A stretch of DNA of 64,000 bases from Halomonas sp. GTDB taxonomy: Bacteria; Pseudomonadota; Gammaproteobacteria; Pseudomonadales; Halomonadaceae. The position numbers and the translations under genes are program-made. Under the pieces are notes generated by a model. That model did no database searches. It saw only the letters and a program-made list of their open reading frames with translations, and had not been told where the DNA came from. Shown one piece after another: positions 41,560-51,338 of this stretch (positions are counted from its first letter, which is position 1; each line of letters starts with the position of its first letter). The stretch covers positions 1 through 64,000 of the forward strand of contig NZ_REBQ01000109.1 of assembly GCF_007692655.1 (NCBI RefSeq), given 5' to 3'.

Positions 41560-42495
41560 ATGGATCAACAAACGGTTGAACCCGGTGGTCGTTTTTCCCA
41601 GGCTGGCGCTATTAGCTGGCTTTGGCGCCGCCTGTCTCGCTGGTCGCTGTCACGCCTATGGCGCGTTTCTAAGCTGCTTGGCCCGTTAGTGTATCGGTTT
41701 AGCAAACGAGAACGCCAAGTGACGAGTATTAACCTGGGGACTGTGTACCCTGGTCTCACTGAGCATAAGCGCAAAGAGTTGGCCAAAAAAAGCCTGTGCC
41801 ACTCTGCTGCCACGATGCTAGAGCTGGGTCACGCCTGGATGGCGGAACCGGATAAAGTAGAAAACAGCATTTTAAACGTCTATGGGCGCGACAAACTTGA
41901 TAGTGCTCGGGCGGAAGGCCGCGGCGTGATTGTGCTCGCCCCTCATTTTGGCAACTGGGAGGTGCTCAACTTCTGGCTATCGAGCCATTTCCCCTTCACC
42001 GCCATGTACGAGCCACCAAAGATCTCTGCGCTTGACCCCGTCATACGGCATGGCCGTGAACGTATGGGAGCCAGCCTGGTGCCCACTAACCCTCGTGGCG
42101 TAGCGGCACTATTGAAAGCGCTTAAACGCAGTGAAGCCATTGGCATCCTGCCTGATCAAGAGCCCAGCTGGGGCAGCGGTGTTTTCGCACCTTTTTTTGG
42201 CCGCGATGCCTATACGGCTACCCTGCTGCCTAAACTGGTAGCCCGCACCCAGGCCCGAGTGGTCACAGGCGTCGCCCTGCGCATTCCCGGCAAAGGCTTT
42301 GAAATTCACTTTTTGGATGCCGATGAACACGTTTATAGCGAAGATGATGTGCTGTCCGCCACCGGCGTTAATGCCTGCGTAGAAGCAGCTATAGCCTTAG
42401 CACCAGAGCAGTATCAGTGGGAGTACAAGCGCTACCGCAAAGTGGTGCAAGAGCAGCAAAAGCTGCCTAACTTCAGCGACTATCGGCTTTATTAA
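41560..42495 (+). CDS. lysophospholipid/lipid A acyltransferase (LpxL/HtrB family)
   Basis: LAPHFGNWEVLNFWL (HxxxxE), ILPDQEPSWGSGVFAPFFGRDAYTATLLPKLV. Confidence 0.9.
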   Translation: MDQQTVEPGGRFSQAGAISWLWRRLSRWSLSRLWRVSKLLGPLVYRFSKRERQVTSINLGTVYPGLTEHKRKELAKKSLCHSAATMLELGHAWMAEPDKVENSILNVYGRDKLDSARAEGRGVIVLAPHFGNWEVLNFWLSSHFPFTAMYEPPKISALDPVIRHGRERMGASLVPTNPRGVAALLKALKRSEAIGILPDQEPSWGSGVFAPFFGRDAYTATLLPKLVARTQARVVTGVALRIPGKGFEIHFLDADEHVYSEDDVLSATGVNACVEAAIALAPEQYQWEYKRYRKVVQEQQKLPNFSDYRLY

Positions 42496-42508
42496 CCAGA
42501 GCTTACCA

Positions 42509-42859
42509 ATGACGCAAAACCCTCATACTCGCGATGAAATCCGCCCACCGCAGATTATTTATGCACTCTACTTAGCCGGGCTCGTAACGGCCAACATTAC
42601 CCTGTTGATTGGGGTGATCATTGCCTATGTCTATCGCAAAGAAGCCGCCCCCTGGCTTCAGCAGCACTACCGCTACATGATCCGCACTTTTTGGATCGGC
42701 ACCCTTTATGCCAGCATTGCCTTTGTACTGAGTATTGTCATGGTAGGCGTTTTACTCTGGCCAGTGCTCGCCGTATGGTTAGGTGTGCGCTGCCTGCTTG
42801 GCTGGATGAATTTGCGCAAGGGCCAACCCCCTGCCCGCCCCTCAAGCTGGCTGTGTTGA
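42509..42859 (+). CDS. small membrane protein (DUF4870/TMEM-like), paralogue of 41168-41557
   Basis: IYALYLAGLVTANITLLIGVIIAYVYRKEAAPWLQQHYRYMIRTFWIGTLY aligns to the first paralogue. Confidence 0.8.
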   Translation: MTQNPHTRDEIRPPQIIYALYLAGLVTANITLLIGVIIAYVYRKEAAPWLQQHYRYMIRTFWIGTLYASIAFVLSIVMVGVLLWPVLAVWLGVRCLLGWMNLRKGQPPARPSSWLC

Positions 42860-42871
42860 CAGCGCTGCTGG

Positions 42872-44281
42872 TTATTCGCGGCTGTCACGGGCATAAGCAT
42901 CATCTAAACGTTCGATGTCATCTTCGCCAAGGTAACTTCCAGACTGCACTTCGATCAGTTCAAGAGGAATTTTACCGGTGTTCTCCAGCCGGTGTAGCGC
43001 ACCTATCGGAATATAGGTGGACTGATTTTCACTGACCAGAAAACTGCGCCCATCCACCGTTACCTGTGCGGTGCCACTCACGACCACCCAGTGCTCAGCG
43101 CGGTGGTGATGGCGCTGCAGCGATAGCCGACCGCCAGGCTTAACGGTGATGTGCTTTACCTGGTAGCGCTCGCCGCTGTCCATTGCTTGGAAACTGCCCC
43201 AAGGCCGATGCACCAGAGGCGCAGAGCGCGGTTCGCTTCGCCCTGCTTGAGTGAGTTCTGCCACCAGCTGCTTAACCTGCTGTGCGTTATCACGATGGGC
43301 CACCAGCACACTATCGGGCGTTTCCACCACGATCACATCTTTGATACCTAGCGTAGCCACTAACCGGTGCTCGGCAATCACCAGTGAGTCCTGCGTATCG
43401 GTTAGCCAGACATCACCTTTGCAGCTGTTACCCGCTGCATCTGTCTCGAGGGCTCCCCACAGCGAGTCAAAGCTTCCTATATCGCTCCACTGGGCATCTA
43501 ACGGAACCACAGCGGCATGTTCACAGTGCTCCATCACCGCATAGTCAATAGAGTCTGATGGGCAGCGGCGAAACGCCTCTTCGCCAAGGCGTAAAAAATC
43601 CAAGTCACGGTGGGCGCTGCTAACTGCCTCCTGGCAGGCCTTAAGCATAGCTGGCTGCAGCCGCTCAAGCTGGTCTAGATAGGTAGAGGCGCGCAGTAGA
43701 AACATACCGCTATTCCACAGATAATCGCCGCTTTCAACCAATTGCGCGGCGCGCTGAGCATCCGGCTTTTCAATAAACGCAGAGAGATGAAAGCCACCTT
43801 CCAACGACGCGCCGCAGGCAATGTAGCCATAGCCGGTTTCAGGTTTTGTCGGCACAACCCCAAAAGTGACGAGATAGCCCGCTTGCGCCAGGGGAGTTGC
43901 CAGTGAAACGCTATATTGAAACGCACTGACATCACCGATCACATGGTCAGCTGGCAACACCAGCAGTAGCGGGTCATCACCATGCTGGCGCGCTAGCATG
44001 GCAGCACAGGCAATCGCTGGCGCGGTGTTGCGACCTTCAGGCTCGAGCACCAACGTCGCCGTTTGGCCTATTTCGCGCAGCTGTTCAGCCATTAAAAAAC
44101 GGTGACTGTGGTGGCCCATTAACATGGGCGACGCTGCTGGCAAACCCACTAAACGGTTCACTGTTTGTTGAAGCAGGCTTTGCGATGAGGTCAAACGTAA
44201 GAACTGTTTGGGCATTTGCTCACGAGAGAGAGGCCAAAGCCGCGTGCCACTGCCGCCGCTCAAAATTACGGGCTGAATCAT
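42872..44281 (-). CDS. mannose-1-phosphate guanylyltransferase / mannose-6-phosphate isomerase
   Basis: IQPVILSGGSGTRLWPLSREQMPKQF; FIEKPDAQRAAQLV; C-terminal cupin RPWGSFQ...HHHRAEHWVVVSGTA. Confidence 0.95.
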   Translation of the reverse strand: MIQPVILSGGSGTRLWPLSREQMPKQFLRLTSSQSLLQQTVNRLVGLPAASPMLMGHHSHRFLMAEQLREIGQTATLVLEPEGRNTAPAIACAAMLARQHGDDPLLLVLPADHVIGDVSAFQYSVSLATPLAQAGYLVTFGVVPTKPETGYGYIACGASLEGGFHLSAFIEKPDAQRAAQLVESGDYLWNSGMFLLRASTYLDQLERLQPAMLKACQEAVSSAHRDLDFLRLGEEAFRRCPSDSIDYAVMEHCEHAAVVPLDAQWSDIGSFDSLWGALETDAAGNSCKGDVWLTDTQDSLVIAEHRLVATLGIKDVIVVETPDSVLVAHRDNAQQVKQLVAELTQAGRSEPRSAPLVHRPWGSFQAMDSGERYQVKHITVKPGGRLSLQRHHHRAEHWVVVSGTAQVTVDGRSFLVSENQSTYIPIGALHRLENTGKIPLELIEVQSGSYLGEDDIERLDDAYARDSRE

Positions 44282-44350
44282 TTTCCCTTCCTTTTCGTTC
44301 TTCCATTCTTGCGAGGTCTCTCTCGCCGCTGAATCCTTGCCCATGGCAGC

Positions 44351-45925
44351 TCACGGCTCGGCAAAATCGGCCTGAAGCCAGTGGCGCAGCTCGCTCATTC
44401 TAGGCACATCTTCCGTGGGCTCGAGCGGTGGTAGCGTGCCGGGCACAAAACCGCGCGCCAAAAAGGGTTCTAAAAGTGCCGGATCGCCACTGATAATGTG
44501 CACCGGCACCGCCGCGCTTGCGTCGTCACCGGTAATAAGTGGCGCGGCTTGGTGGTCACCAAGTGCAATCATTAAGGTATTATCATCAACCACCCGCTCA
44601 GCCCAACGGCCAGTGACTTTTACAGAATAGTCCACCGACCACGCATAATGATCTCGAATACGCTCAATCTCTTGCCACAGCACTTCTGGCGGATCACCCG
44701 CCGTCTCCCAAGGTGCAAAAATCTGGCCATCGCCGATGAGTGACCAGTCTTCGATGACCGGCAAAATCGGCGTCCAAGGTGCATGACTAGAGATCAATGC
44801 TATCTGGGCGAACAGAGGCCCCTCGCCCATCAAATTACGCTGAGCGTAATCCAGCGTAAATTGGTCGGGCATGGTCACCCAGTGCAGTGCAGGGCCGGCA
44901 TAATCAATGTCTTTGGCAGCAAAAATTTGATCGAAACCGTAGGCCTCTCCTTCCGGCCACGCCATGGTAATAGCAGGCATGACGTTCAGTGTTCGCTGCC
45001 CAGTGACACTAAAGTCATCAACCAGCGTGGAGTGCCCGCTGTTTAGCATGAGGCGATACCACAGTTGATTATCAATCCACCGCCCGCTCAGCAGCGTCGC
45101 ATGGGCAAGCCATGACTGCCCCCCACGAATCGGAGCATCTAACAAGCCGGATACCACAAATAGATCGCGCGCTTCCAGGCGCTCCTGCATCTCAGTAAGA
45201 GTAGGCAGTAACACGCCCGAATAGCGCGGATCATCCAGTGCCGTAATACCATAGGACTCAATGTAAGTAAGCAGAACATTGCGGCCTTCAAGCCCTGGTA
45301 ACGACTGCGCTTCGATGGGGGAATTTTCCAGCTCCTCACTAAAAGCAAGGCGCGCAGCGTGAGTATCGGTAATCTGTTGCCACTGAAAACGTGTGGTGTT
45401 GATTAACGGCACACGGGCACTGTCCACAGGTCGCACCCCGGAAAGTTCAAGTGCCGCCCCGGTTGTGCCCACCAATAACAGCGCTAATGCGACGCCACCA
45501 GATAGGCGTTTTACTGAGTAAGAAGCGGCTGGCAACAGCAAACGCAATAAGCCCCATACGCTGCCGAGCAGCAAAGCAATGCCCGCTACCATCGCGCAGA
45601 GTGCTAAGAGTTGGCCTACATTACCTACAAGCAGGTGATAAACAGCGCGCAGTAAAGGCACGTCGAGATAGATATTAAATGGCCGGGCGAAGGCCATATG
45701 GGTAGCGGCAGTACCCACATTAGCCAGGGTGGCCAATAAGGCCCAGGCGACCAGCGCTATGCCCACTAAGCGGCGCATCAGACCGGGAGGAAGCAGTAGC
45801 ATTACAGGCGCAATAATTAACGCTTCCCAGGCAACGAGATATAAGCTGATATCACTGTAACGCCACCACAGCGGCAAAATGAACATAAGATTCAGCGCCA
45901 GCACCGCAAATAATAATCGTCTCAT
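44351..45925 (-). CDS. membrane sulfatase-fold protein, phosphoglycerol/phosphoethanolamine transferase-like (possible OpgB-like)
   Basis: N-terminal TM segments, periplasmic domain with NVLLTYIESYG, GGQSWLAHATLLSG, IALGDHQAAPLI; adjacent to opgGH. Confidence 0.7.
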   Translation of the reverse strand: MRRLLFAVLALNLMFILPLWWRYSDISLYLVAWEALIIAPVMLLLPPGLMRRLVGIALVAWALLATLANVGTAATHMAFARPFNIYLDVPLLRAVYHLLVGNVGQLLALCAMVAGIALLLGSVWGLLRLLLPAASYSVKRLSGGVALALLLVGTTGAALELSGVRPVDSARVPLINTTRFQWQQITDTHAARLAFSEELENSPIEAQSLPGLEGRNVLLTYIESYGITALDDPRYSGVLLPTLTEMQERLEARDLFVVSGLLDAPIRGGQSWLAHATLLSGRWIDNQLWYRLMLNSGHSTLVDDFSVTGQRTLNVMPAITMAWPEGEAYGFDQIFAAKDIDYAGPALHWVTMPDQFTLDYAQRNLMGEGPLFAQIALISSHAPWTPILPVIEDWSLIGDGQIFAPWETAGDPPEVLWQEIERIRDHYAWSVDYSVKVTGRWAERVVDDNTLMIALGDHQAAPLITGDDASAAVPVHIISGDPALLEPFLARGFVPGTLPPLEPTEDVPRMSELRHWLQADFAEP

Positions 45926-46144
45926 CGCACACTCTTATCTATATTTGTTAGCTTAAGGTAACAGGGTTGTAGCGTCTTAGGGCTGCATATAACTAAGGCG
46001 TTATACAAGGATTGTTCAACAGGGCTGCAAAAGAGCGCAATAATCATGTACCTTCTTACTTGATCGTACAATTATTGTGCAAAGATTTCACGCTTGGCTT
46101 TGTGCTAGGCATGTTGCAGACCTTCACCCGAAAGGATTTCGCCC

Positions 46145-47704
46145 ATGCGTTTTAGCTATGTAGGTAGTAGGTGGGTTGATAGGCGCCGGCTTGGTAAGTG
46201 GATGGTACTACTCTGTTGCACCGCTGCCTCAACCGCCTCAGCTGAAGACGATGCGCATTTCAGCATGGTGATTGAGCGCGCTCAGCAGCTTGCTGCAACG
46301 GCTTACCAACCCCCTGAAGAGTCATTGCCTCAGGTTTTGCGCGATATTAATTACGATACTTATCGGCAAATTCGCTTTAACCCCGAGCACGCTTATTGGC
46401 AAGATGAGAGCCCCTTTAGCCTGCAACTATTCCACAGTGGTTTTATATTCCAAACTCCGGTTGCGCTGCATGTCATTGAGAATGATAGCGTTACCCCCCT
46501 ACCATTTTCGGCGGACGACTACTCTTACGATGGCGACGCTGAAACCCTCCAAGATCACGATTTAACGGGCAGTGATCACGCTGGTTTTCGCCTTCATTAT
46601 CCTATCAACAGCGATGACTACGCAGATGAGTTTGCTGTTTTCCTTGGGGCGAGCTATTTCCGGCTGGTAGGACGCGACCAGATTTACGGATTATCAACGC
46701 GAGGTCTTGCCATTGATACGGCTTCTCCTGACGGCGAAGAGTTTCCAGCATTTCGCGAATTCTGGCTGTATAAACCTGCCTCAGACGCTGCATACATTGA
46801 GCTGTTGGCATTGATGGATAGCCCTTCCATCAGCGGCGCCTACCGCTTCATTATCCAACCTGGAGAAAATACACAGGTAGAAGTGGAAGCCGAACTATTT
46901 GCCCGAGAAGATATCGCTAAGCTTGGCGTAGCGCCTTTAACGAGCATGTATACCTATGGCGATGCCAGTCGTGAGCGGCCAGATGACTTTCGCCCTCAGG
47001 TACACGATTCCGACGGGCTGCTGATTCACACCGGAAGCGATGAGTGGATTTGGCGACCGTTAAGCAACCCCTCTGAGGTCCGTGTTTCAGCGTTCCTCGA
47101 TGAATCACCGCTTGGCTTTGGCCTAATGCAACGTGAGCGGGATTTTAACCGCTATCTAGACATGGAAGCCCTTTATCATCGCCGCCCCAGTCAATGGGTG
47201 GTACCTATAGATGAGTGGGGCCCAGGCCACGTTGAGCTCGTTGAAATTCCCACCCCCGACGAAACCCACGACAACATTGTTGCGTATTGGGTATCCGACG
47301 CGACGCTTGCGGCAGGTGAGTCGCGTCGCCTGCATTACCAGACTCATACGCTTAATACCGATCCTGAAGAACATACCTTAGGACGTGTTATTCGTACTCG
47401 CCATGGCAACGCAGGCGTACCGGGACAGGCTGATTCGCCCTCTGCTGAGCAGCGCCAGTTTATCGTCGATTTTCAAGGGGGAGCGTTAGCTGACATAGCT
47501 GCCGACCAGTCCATTGAGTTAGATATTAGCCTTCAACAAGACGAGGCCTTACTGCCCCAGGTAACAGCACTGCCTGATAATGCATGGCGCGCTAGCTTCA
47601 GACTACCCGCTAACGGCCAACCCAGCGATATTCGTCTAAGGCTCACCCTTGACGGCGAACCGGTTAGCGAAACGTGGAACTACGTATGGTATCCCGATGC
47701 CTAG
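46145..47704 (+). CDS. opgG: glucan biosynthesis protein G (osmoregulated periplasmic glucan)
   Basis: MdoG-family sequence (YRQIRFNPEHAYWQDESPFSLQLFHSGF; FFREFWLYKP-like). Confidence 0.92.
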   Translation: MRFSYVGSRWVDRRRLGKWMVLLCCTAASTASAEDDAHFSMVIERAQQLAATAYQPPEESLPQVLRDINYDTYRQIRFNPEHAYWQDESPFSLQLFHSGFIFQTPVALHVIENDSVTPLPFSADDYSYDGDAETLQDHDLTGSDHAGFRLHYPINSDDYADEFAVFLGASYFRLVGRDQIYGLSTRGLAIDTASPDGEEFPAFREFWLYKPASDAAYIELLALMDSPSISGAYRFIIQPGENTQVEVEAELFAREDIAKLGVAPLTSMYTYGDASRERPDDFRPQVHDSDGLLIHTGSDEWIWRPLSNPSEVRVSAFLDESPLGFGLMQRERDFNRYLDMEALYHRRPSQWVVPIDEWGPGHVELVEIPTPDETHDNIVAYWVSDATLAAGESRRLHYQTHTLNTDPEEHTLGRVIRTRHGNAGVPGQADSPSAEQRQFIVDFQGGALADIAADQSIELDISLQQDEALLPQVTALPDNAWRASFRLPANGQPSDIRLRLTLDGEPVSETWNYVWYPDA

Positions 47705-49703
47705 TACAAACGAGCTAACACCATCAATACCCTGGCTGAAAACGCGCAGAGCTTTTCTGGCGGTGATGGTGCTGATCACCAGCGTGGCTGGTCTGATCGC
47801 CATGAACCATGTGGTGACTAGCCTCACCCTGGGGTGGCAGCTCACGATGTTGGTACTGTTTGCGCTGACCTTCACGTGGATTGCATTAGCGTTTTGGGGA
47901 GCCGTTTGCGGTTTTGTATTGTGCGCGCTGCGCCGGGATCCGCTGAGCCTTCGCAGGCTTAATAGGGAAGCACCCAGCGCCAGGTTACTGGTTAGCCGCA
48001 CCGCGATTGTGATGCCGATTTATGCTGAGCCGCCCGTACCTACCTTTGCGGGGTTGGAAGCCACCTGCCATTCGCTGCTCAACTATGCCATTGAAAGCGA
48101 TGACGAAGACGCTGCAGCGCCTCTGAGCGACTATTTTGAAGTCTTTATCCTGAGTGATACTCAGGACGCCGCCGTGGCACAGGTGGAAGAGGTTCATGTG
48201 GGCGCGCTACAGCAGCGTTTTGAAGGCAAGCTGGCCATTCATTATCGGCGACGCCCTAATAACCATGGTCGTAAGGCGGGTAATATTGCTGAGTTTTGCC
48301 GCCGCTGGGGGCGCGAATACGATTATATGATCGTGTTAGATGCTGACAGCTTAATGAGTGGAGCAACCCTGCTGGACATGGTGCAGCGTATGCAGCGCCA
48401 GCCGACCATAGGCTTGATTCAAACAGTGCCGATTCCCGTCGGCCAGGAGACCCTTTTCGGGCGCTTTATCCAATTTGCGTCAGCGCTCTATAGCCCCATG
48501 CTGGCAGCCGGTCAGAGCTTTTGGCAAGGCGATGCCGCTAACTACTGGGGACATAATGCGATTATCCGCACCCGCGCCTTTATGGATCACGCTGGACTAC
48601 CGACGCTATCCGGCAAACCGCCGCTAGGCGGCGACATACTGAGCCACGATTTTGTCGAAGCCGCCCTGCTCAAGCGCGGTGGCTGGCAGGTCATCTTGGA
48701 TACCACCATTACCTCAGCCGTCTCACGCCATGATCCCAGTGCCAGCGCATCTCACAATAGCTTTGAGGCCATGCCTAGTAATATGCTCGACTTCGCCAAG
48801 CGCGATCGTCGCTGGCTGCAGGGCAACCTCCAGCACTTGCGTTTACTGGGCGGTGCGGGGCTGCACTCACTAAGTCGTATACACTTTTTCTATGGCGCCT
48901 TTGCCTATTTGTCATCCTTCGTTTGGCTGGCGCTGTTGCTATGTACCAGCGTCTTGATAACGGTTTACGCTCTTAGCGATACACCTGGCGAGTTGCTGTC
49001 AAGAAACGTTACCTTCAGCCCCTTTTCGCTTGGGTTGCTCTCTATTACCCTCGTCATGCTATTAGCCCCCAAACTTTTGGGGTTGACACTCGCTTTGTGG
49101 CAAACGCCACACGCGTTCGGTGGGCGGCCACGCCTGATTTCAAGCACGTTTCTTGAAGTGCTCTTTGCCGCCTTGCTAGCCCCCTTGATGATGGCGTGGC
49201 ATAGCTTGTTTATTGTGAACGTTCTGCTTGGCCGCTCAATCGACTGGCAAACCCAGCCACGTGGAGAACGCTCCCTGACTTGGCGTGAAACCTGGCAGCA
49301 TACCGGTTGGATGACGTTGAGCGGGCTGGTGTGGGCTGGCTTAATGCTAACCTTTTCCCCTGCGGCCTTTGGTTGGCTAACGCCAGCATGGCTGGGATTA
49401 ATGGGTGCGGCTCCCTTGGTCAAGTATTCCAGCAGTGGCACTTGGGGAGGAGTACTCAGCAAGCGCTGGGGGCTGCTAAAAACCCCTAGCATCTGTTTAA
49501 AGCCCACTTTATTGGATGATTTTTCGACACTGATGGCCAATGGCGATGATCACCCGTTAGACCCGGCCACTCAGCGTCCCTTCCCTCTGCTCCCCCTACC
49601 TGATGAGCGCCATGGTGAAATGCCGTGCCAATCATTTCATCACTTTGATTACCAGGCACTCGCCTCGCCTGACGCATCAAACACCTCCAAGGAGCCTAAT
49701 TAA
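47697..49703 (+). CDS. opgH: glucans biosynthesis glucosyltransferase MdoH/OpgH
   Basis: TAIVMPIYAEPPVPTFAGLEAT; YDYMIVLDADSLMSG; RRWLQGNLQH; overlaps opgG stop. Confidence 0.95.
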   Translation: MPSTNELTPSIPWLKTRRAFLAVMVLITSVAGLIAMNHVVTSLTLGWQLTMLVLFALTFTWIALAFWGAVCGFVLCALRRDPLSLRRLNREAPSARLLVSRTAIVMPIYAEPPVPTFAGLEATCHSLLNYAIESDDEDAAAPLSDYFEVFILSDTQDAAVAQVEEVHVGALQQRFEGKLAIHYRRRPNNHGRKAGNIAEFCRRWGREYDYMIVLDADSLMSGATLLDMVQRMQRQPTIGLIQTVPIPVGQETLFGRFIQFASALYSPMLAAGQSFWQGDAANYWGHNAIIRTRAFMDHAGLPTLSGKPPLGGDILSHDFVEAALLKRGGWQVILDTTITSAVSRHDPSASASHNSFEAMPSNMLDFAKRDRRWLQGNLQHLRLLGGAGLHSLSRIHFFYGAFAYLSSFVWLALLLCTSVLITVYALSDTPGELLSRNVTFSPFSLGLLSITLVMLLAPKLLGLTLALWQTPHAFGGRPRLISSTFLEVLFAALLAPLMMAWHSLFIVNVLLGRSIDWQTQPRGERSLTWRETWQHTGWMTLSGLVWAGLMLTFSPAAFGWLTPAWLGLMGAAPLVKYSSSGTWGGVLSKRWGLLKTPSICLKPTLLDDFSTLMANGDDHPLDPATQRPFPLLPLPDERHGEMPCQSFHHFDYQALASPDASNTSKEPN

Positions 49704-50509
49704 TGCGCCGGCTATATTGGCAGCGACTGCGCAGCGCGGGCGGGCTTGCCCGCTCTCTGTTCATTTACTGGCGCCCAGGACGCCAGCGAGGACTAAAGCG
49801 CCTTTACCAGCCTTTTATTCCGCCCGGCGCCGTCGCCTTTGATATTGGCGCTCACTTAGGCGACCGTAGTGCAGCCTTTCACGCACTGGGTGCCAAAGTG
49901 ATTGCACTTGAACCTCAGCCCGACCTCGCCAAGTGGTTTAAGCGCCTGGTAAAACATCCCACCGTCACGCTGTTACCCCAGGCTGCTGGCCCCACGGCAG
50001 GCTTTGCCGAGATTGCCATCAGCCCCGGCAACCCCACGCTTTCCACCTTGGCAACCGAGTGGCGCGAGCAAATTGGCGAACGCAATGCAGGCTTTAGTAA
50101 AGTACGCTGGGAGCAGCGGCTACGCGTCCCGGTAACCACCCTGGATGCATTGATTGAAGAGTATGGCGAACCCAGCTTTATCAAAATCGATGTGGAAGGC
50201 TTTGAGGCGGAGGTTTTGGCCGGATTAAACTGTCCAGTGGCGGCTTTATCGGTGGAGTTCGTTGGCGGGGCGCTGGACGTTAGCCACGCCTGCATCAGCC
50301 AATTGAGCCGACTCGGCGACTATCGCTATAACGTCGTCGCTGGGGAAAAGCGCGATTTCCGCTGGGCAGATTGGCAATCCCCCCAGGCAATGTGCGATTG
50401 GCTAAGCGCAGGCGCGGAGGAGCTGCCATCTGGCGATATCTATGCCTGTCGTTCAGACCACTGGCTGCTTAGCAATGACGTTCCAAACGATGTTGAAAAC
50501 GATGCGTAA
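49703..50509 (+). CDS. FkbM family methyltransferase
   Basis: VAFDIGAHLGDRSAAFHALGAKVIALEPQPD; PSFIKIDVEGFEAEVLAGL; start shares 1 nt with opgH stop (TAATG). Confidence 0.9.
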   Translation: MRRLYWQRLRSAGGLARSLFIYWRPGRQRGLKRLYQPFIPPGAVAFDIGAHLGDRSAAFHALGAKVIALEPQPDLAKWFKRLVKHPTVTLLPQAAGPTAGFAEIAISPGNPTLSTLATEWREQIGERNAGFSKVRWEQRLRVPVTTLDALIEEYGEPSFIKIDVEGFEAEVLAGLNCPVAALSVEFVGGALDVSHACISQLSRLGDYRYNVVAGEKRDFRWADWQSPQAMCDWLSAGAEELPSGDIYACRSDHWLLSNDVPNDVENDA

Positions 50510-50555
50510 AACCATTTTCAATATACTGTTTAAGACCCTATAGGCGCTGTACTTC

Positions 50556-51338
50556 ATGATTCACCACTGGCAAACGCTTACCGCTCCGCAGCTCGCTAAA
50601 TTTGCTCACAGCGACCCGGTAGCAGTACTGGTTCTCGGGGCTATTGAACAGCACGGCACTCACCTACCGTTAGCGACTGATCTACTCATTGGCGAAGGCT
50701 TACAGGCTGCGATGCTTGAGCGGCTAGACCCTGCTCTCGACGTGCTATGTCTGCCACCTATCGCGGTGGGCGCCAGCGATGAACACGCAAGCTACCCCGG
50801 CACCCTCAGTTTGCCTGCGCCTCTGGCCATCGCCACCCTAGAAGCCTACGGCGATAGTCTTGCTCGAGCGGGCATTCGTCGCTTGGTCTTGCTGAACAGC
50901 CATGGGGGTAATAAAGCAGTGATGGATCTGGCGGGATTAACACTGCGCAGACGCCATGGCATGCGGGTAGTCAAGGCCACTTACACGCGACTACCAGCGT
51001 TAGCGGGCGCCATTGACGCTGAAGAGTTGCGCTATGGCCTACATGGCGGCTTATTGGAAACAGCCATCATGTGCTACCTGGCCCCCGAGCTTGTAACGCT
51101 CGACGACTACCAAACCACCCCACCAGCTGCCCCCCAAGGAGATGCGCTAGTCAGCCCAGAAGGCAGCGCTGCGTTTGCCTGGTTGGCGGAAGATTTAAGT
51201 GCCCATGGGGTAGCAGGAAATGCCACCCATGCCAGTGCGGAGCTTGGCGAGCGGTTAGTGCAGCACTATGCCCGCCAGTTGGCGGCGGTGGTCAAGGAGA
51301 CTGCCCACCTACCGCCGCTGGCTCACGTTAACCGCTAG
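50556..51338 (+). CDS. creatininase family protein (MftE/ArfB-like amidohydrolase)
   Basis: GAIEQHGTHLPLATD, NSHGGN, HGGLLETAIM metal-site motifs. Confidence 0.92.
   Translation: MIHHWQTLTAPQLAKFAHSDPVAVLVLGAIEQHGTHLPLATDLLIGEGLQAAMLERLDPALDVLCLPPIAVGASDEHASYPGTLSLPAPLAIATLEAYGDSLARAGIRRLVLLNSHGGNKAVMDLAGLTLRRRHGMRVVKATYTRLPALAGAIDAEELRYGLHGGLLETAIMCYLAPELVTLDDYQTTPPAAPQGDALVSPEGSAAFAWLAEDLSAHGVAGNATHASAELGERLVQHYARQLAAVVKETAHLPPLAHVNR

Noticed and set aside
48965-49540. Minus-strand ORF of 191 aa
   Set aside because: Antisense to opgH; no motif or plausible start context
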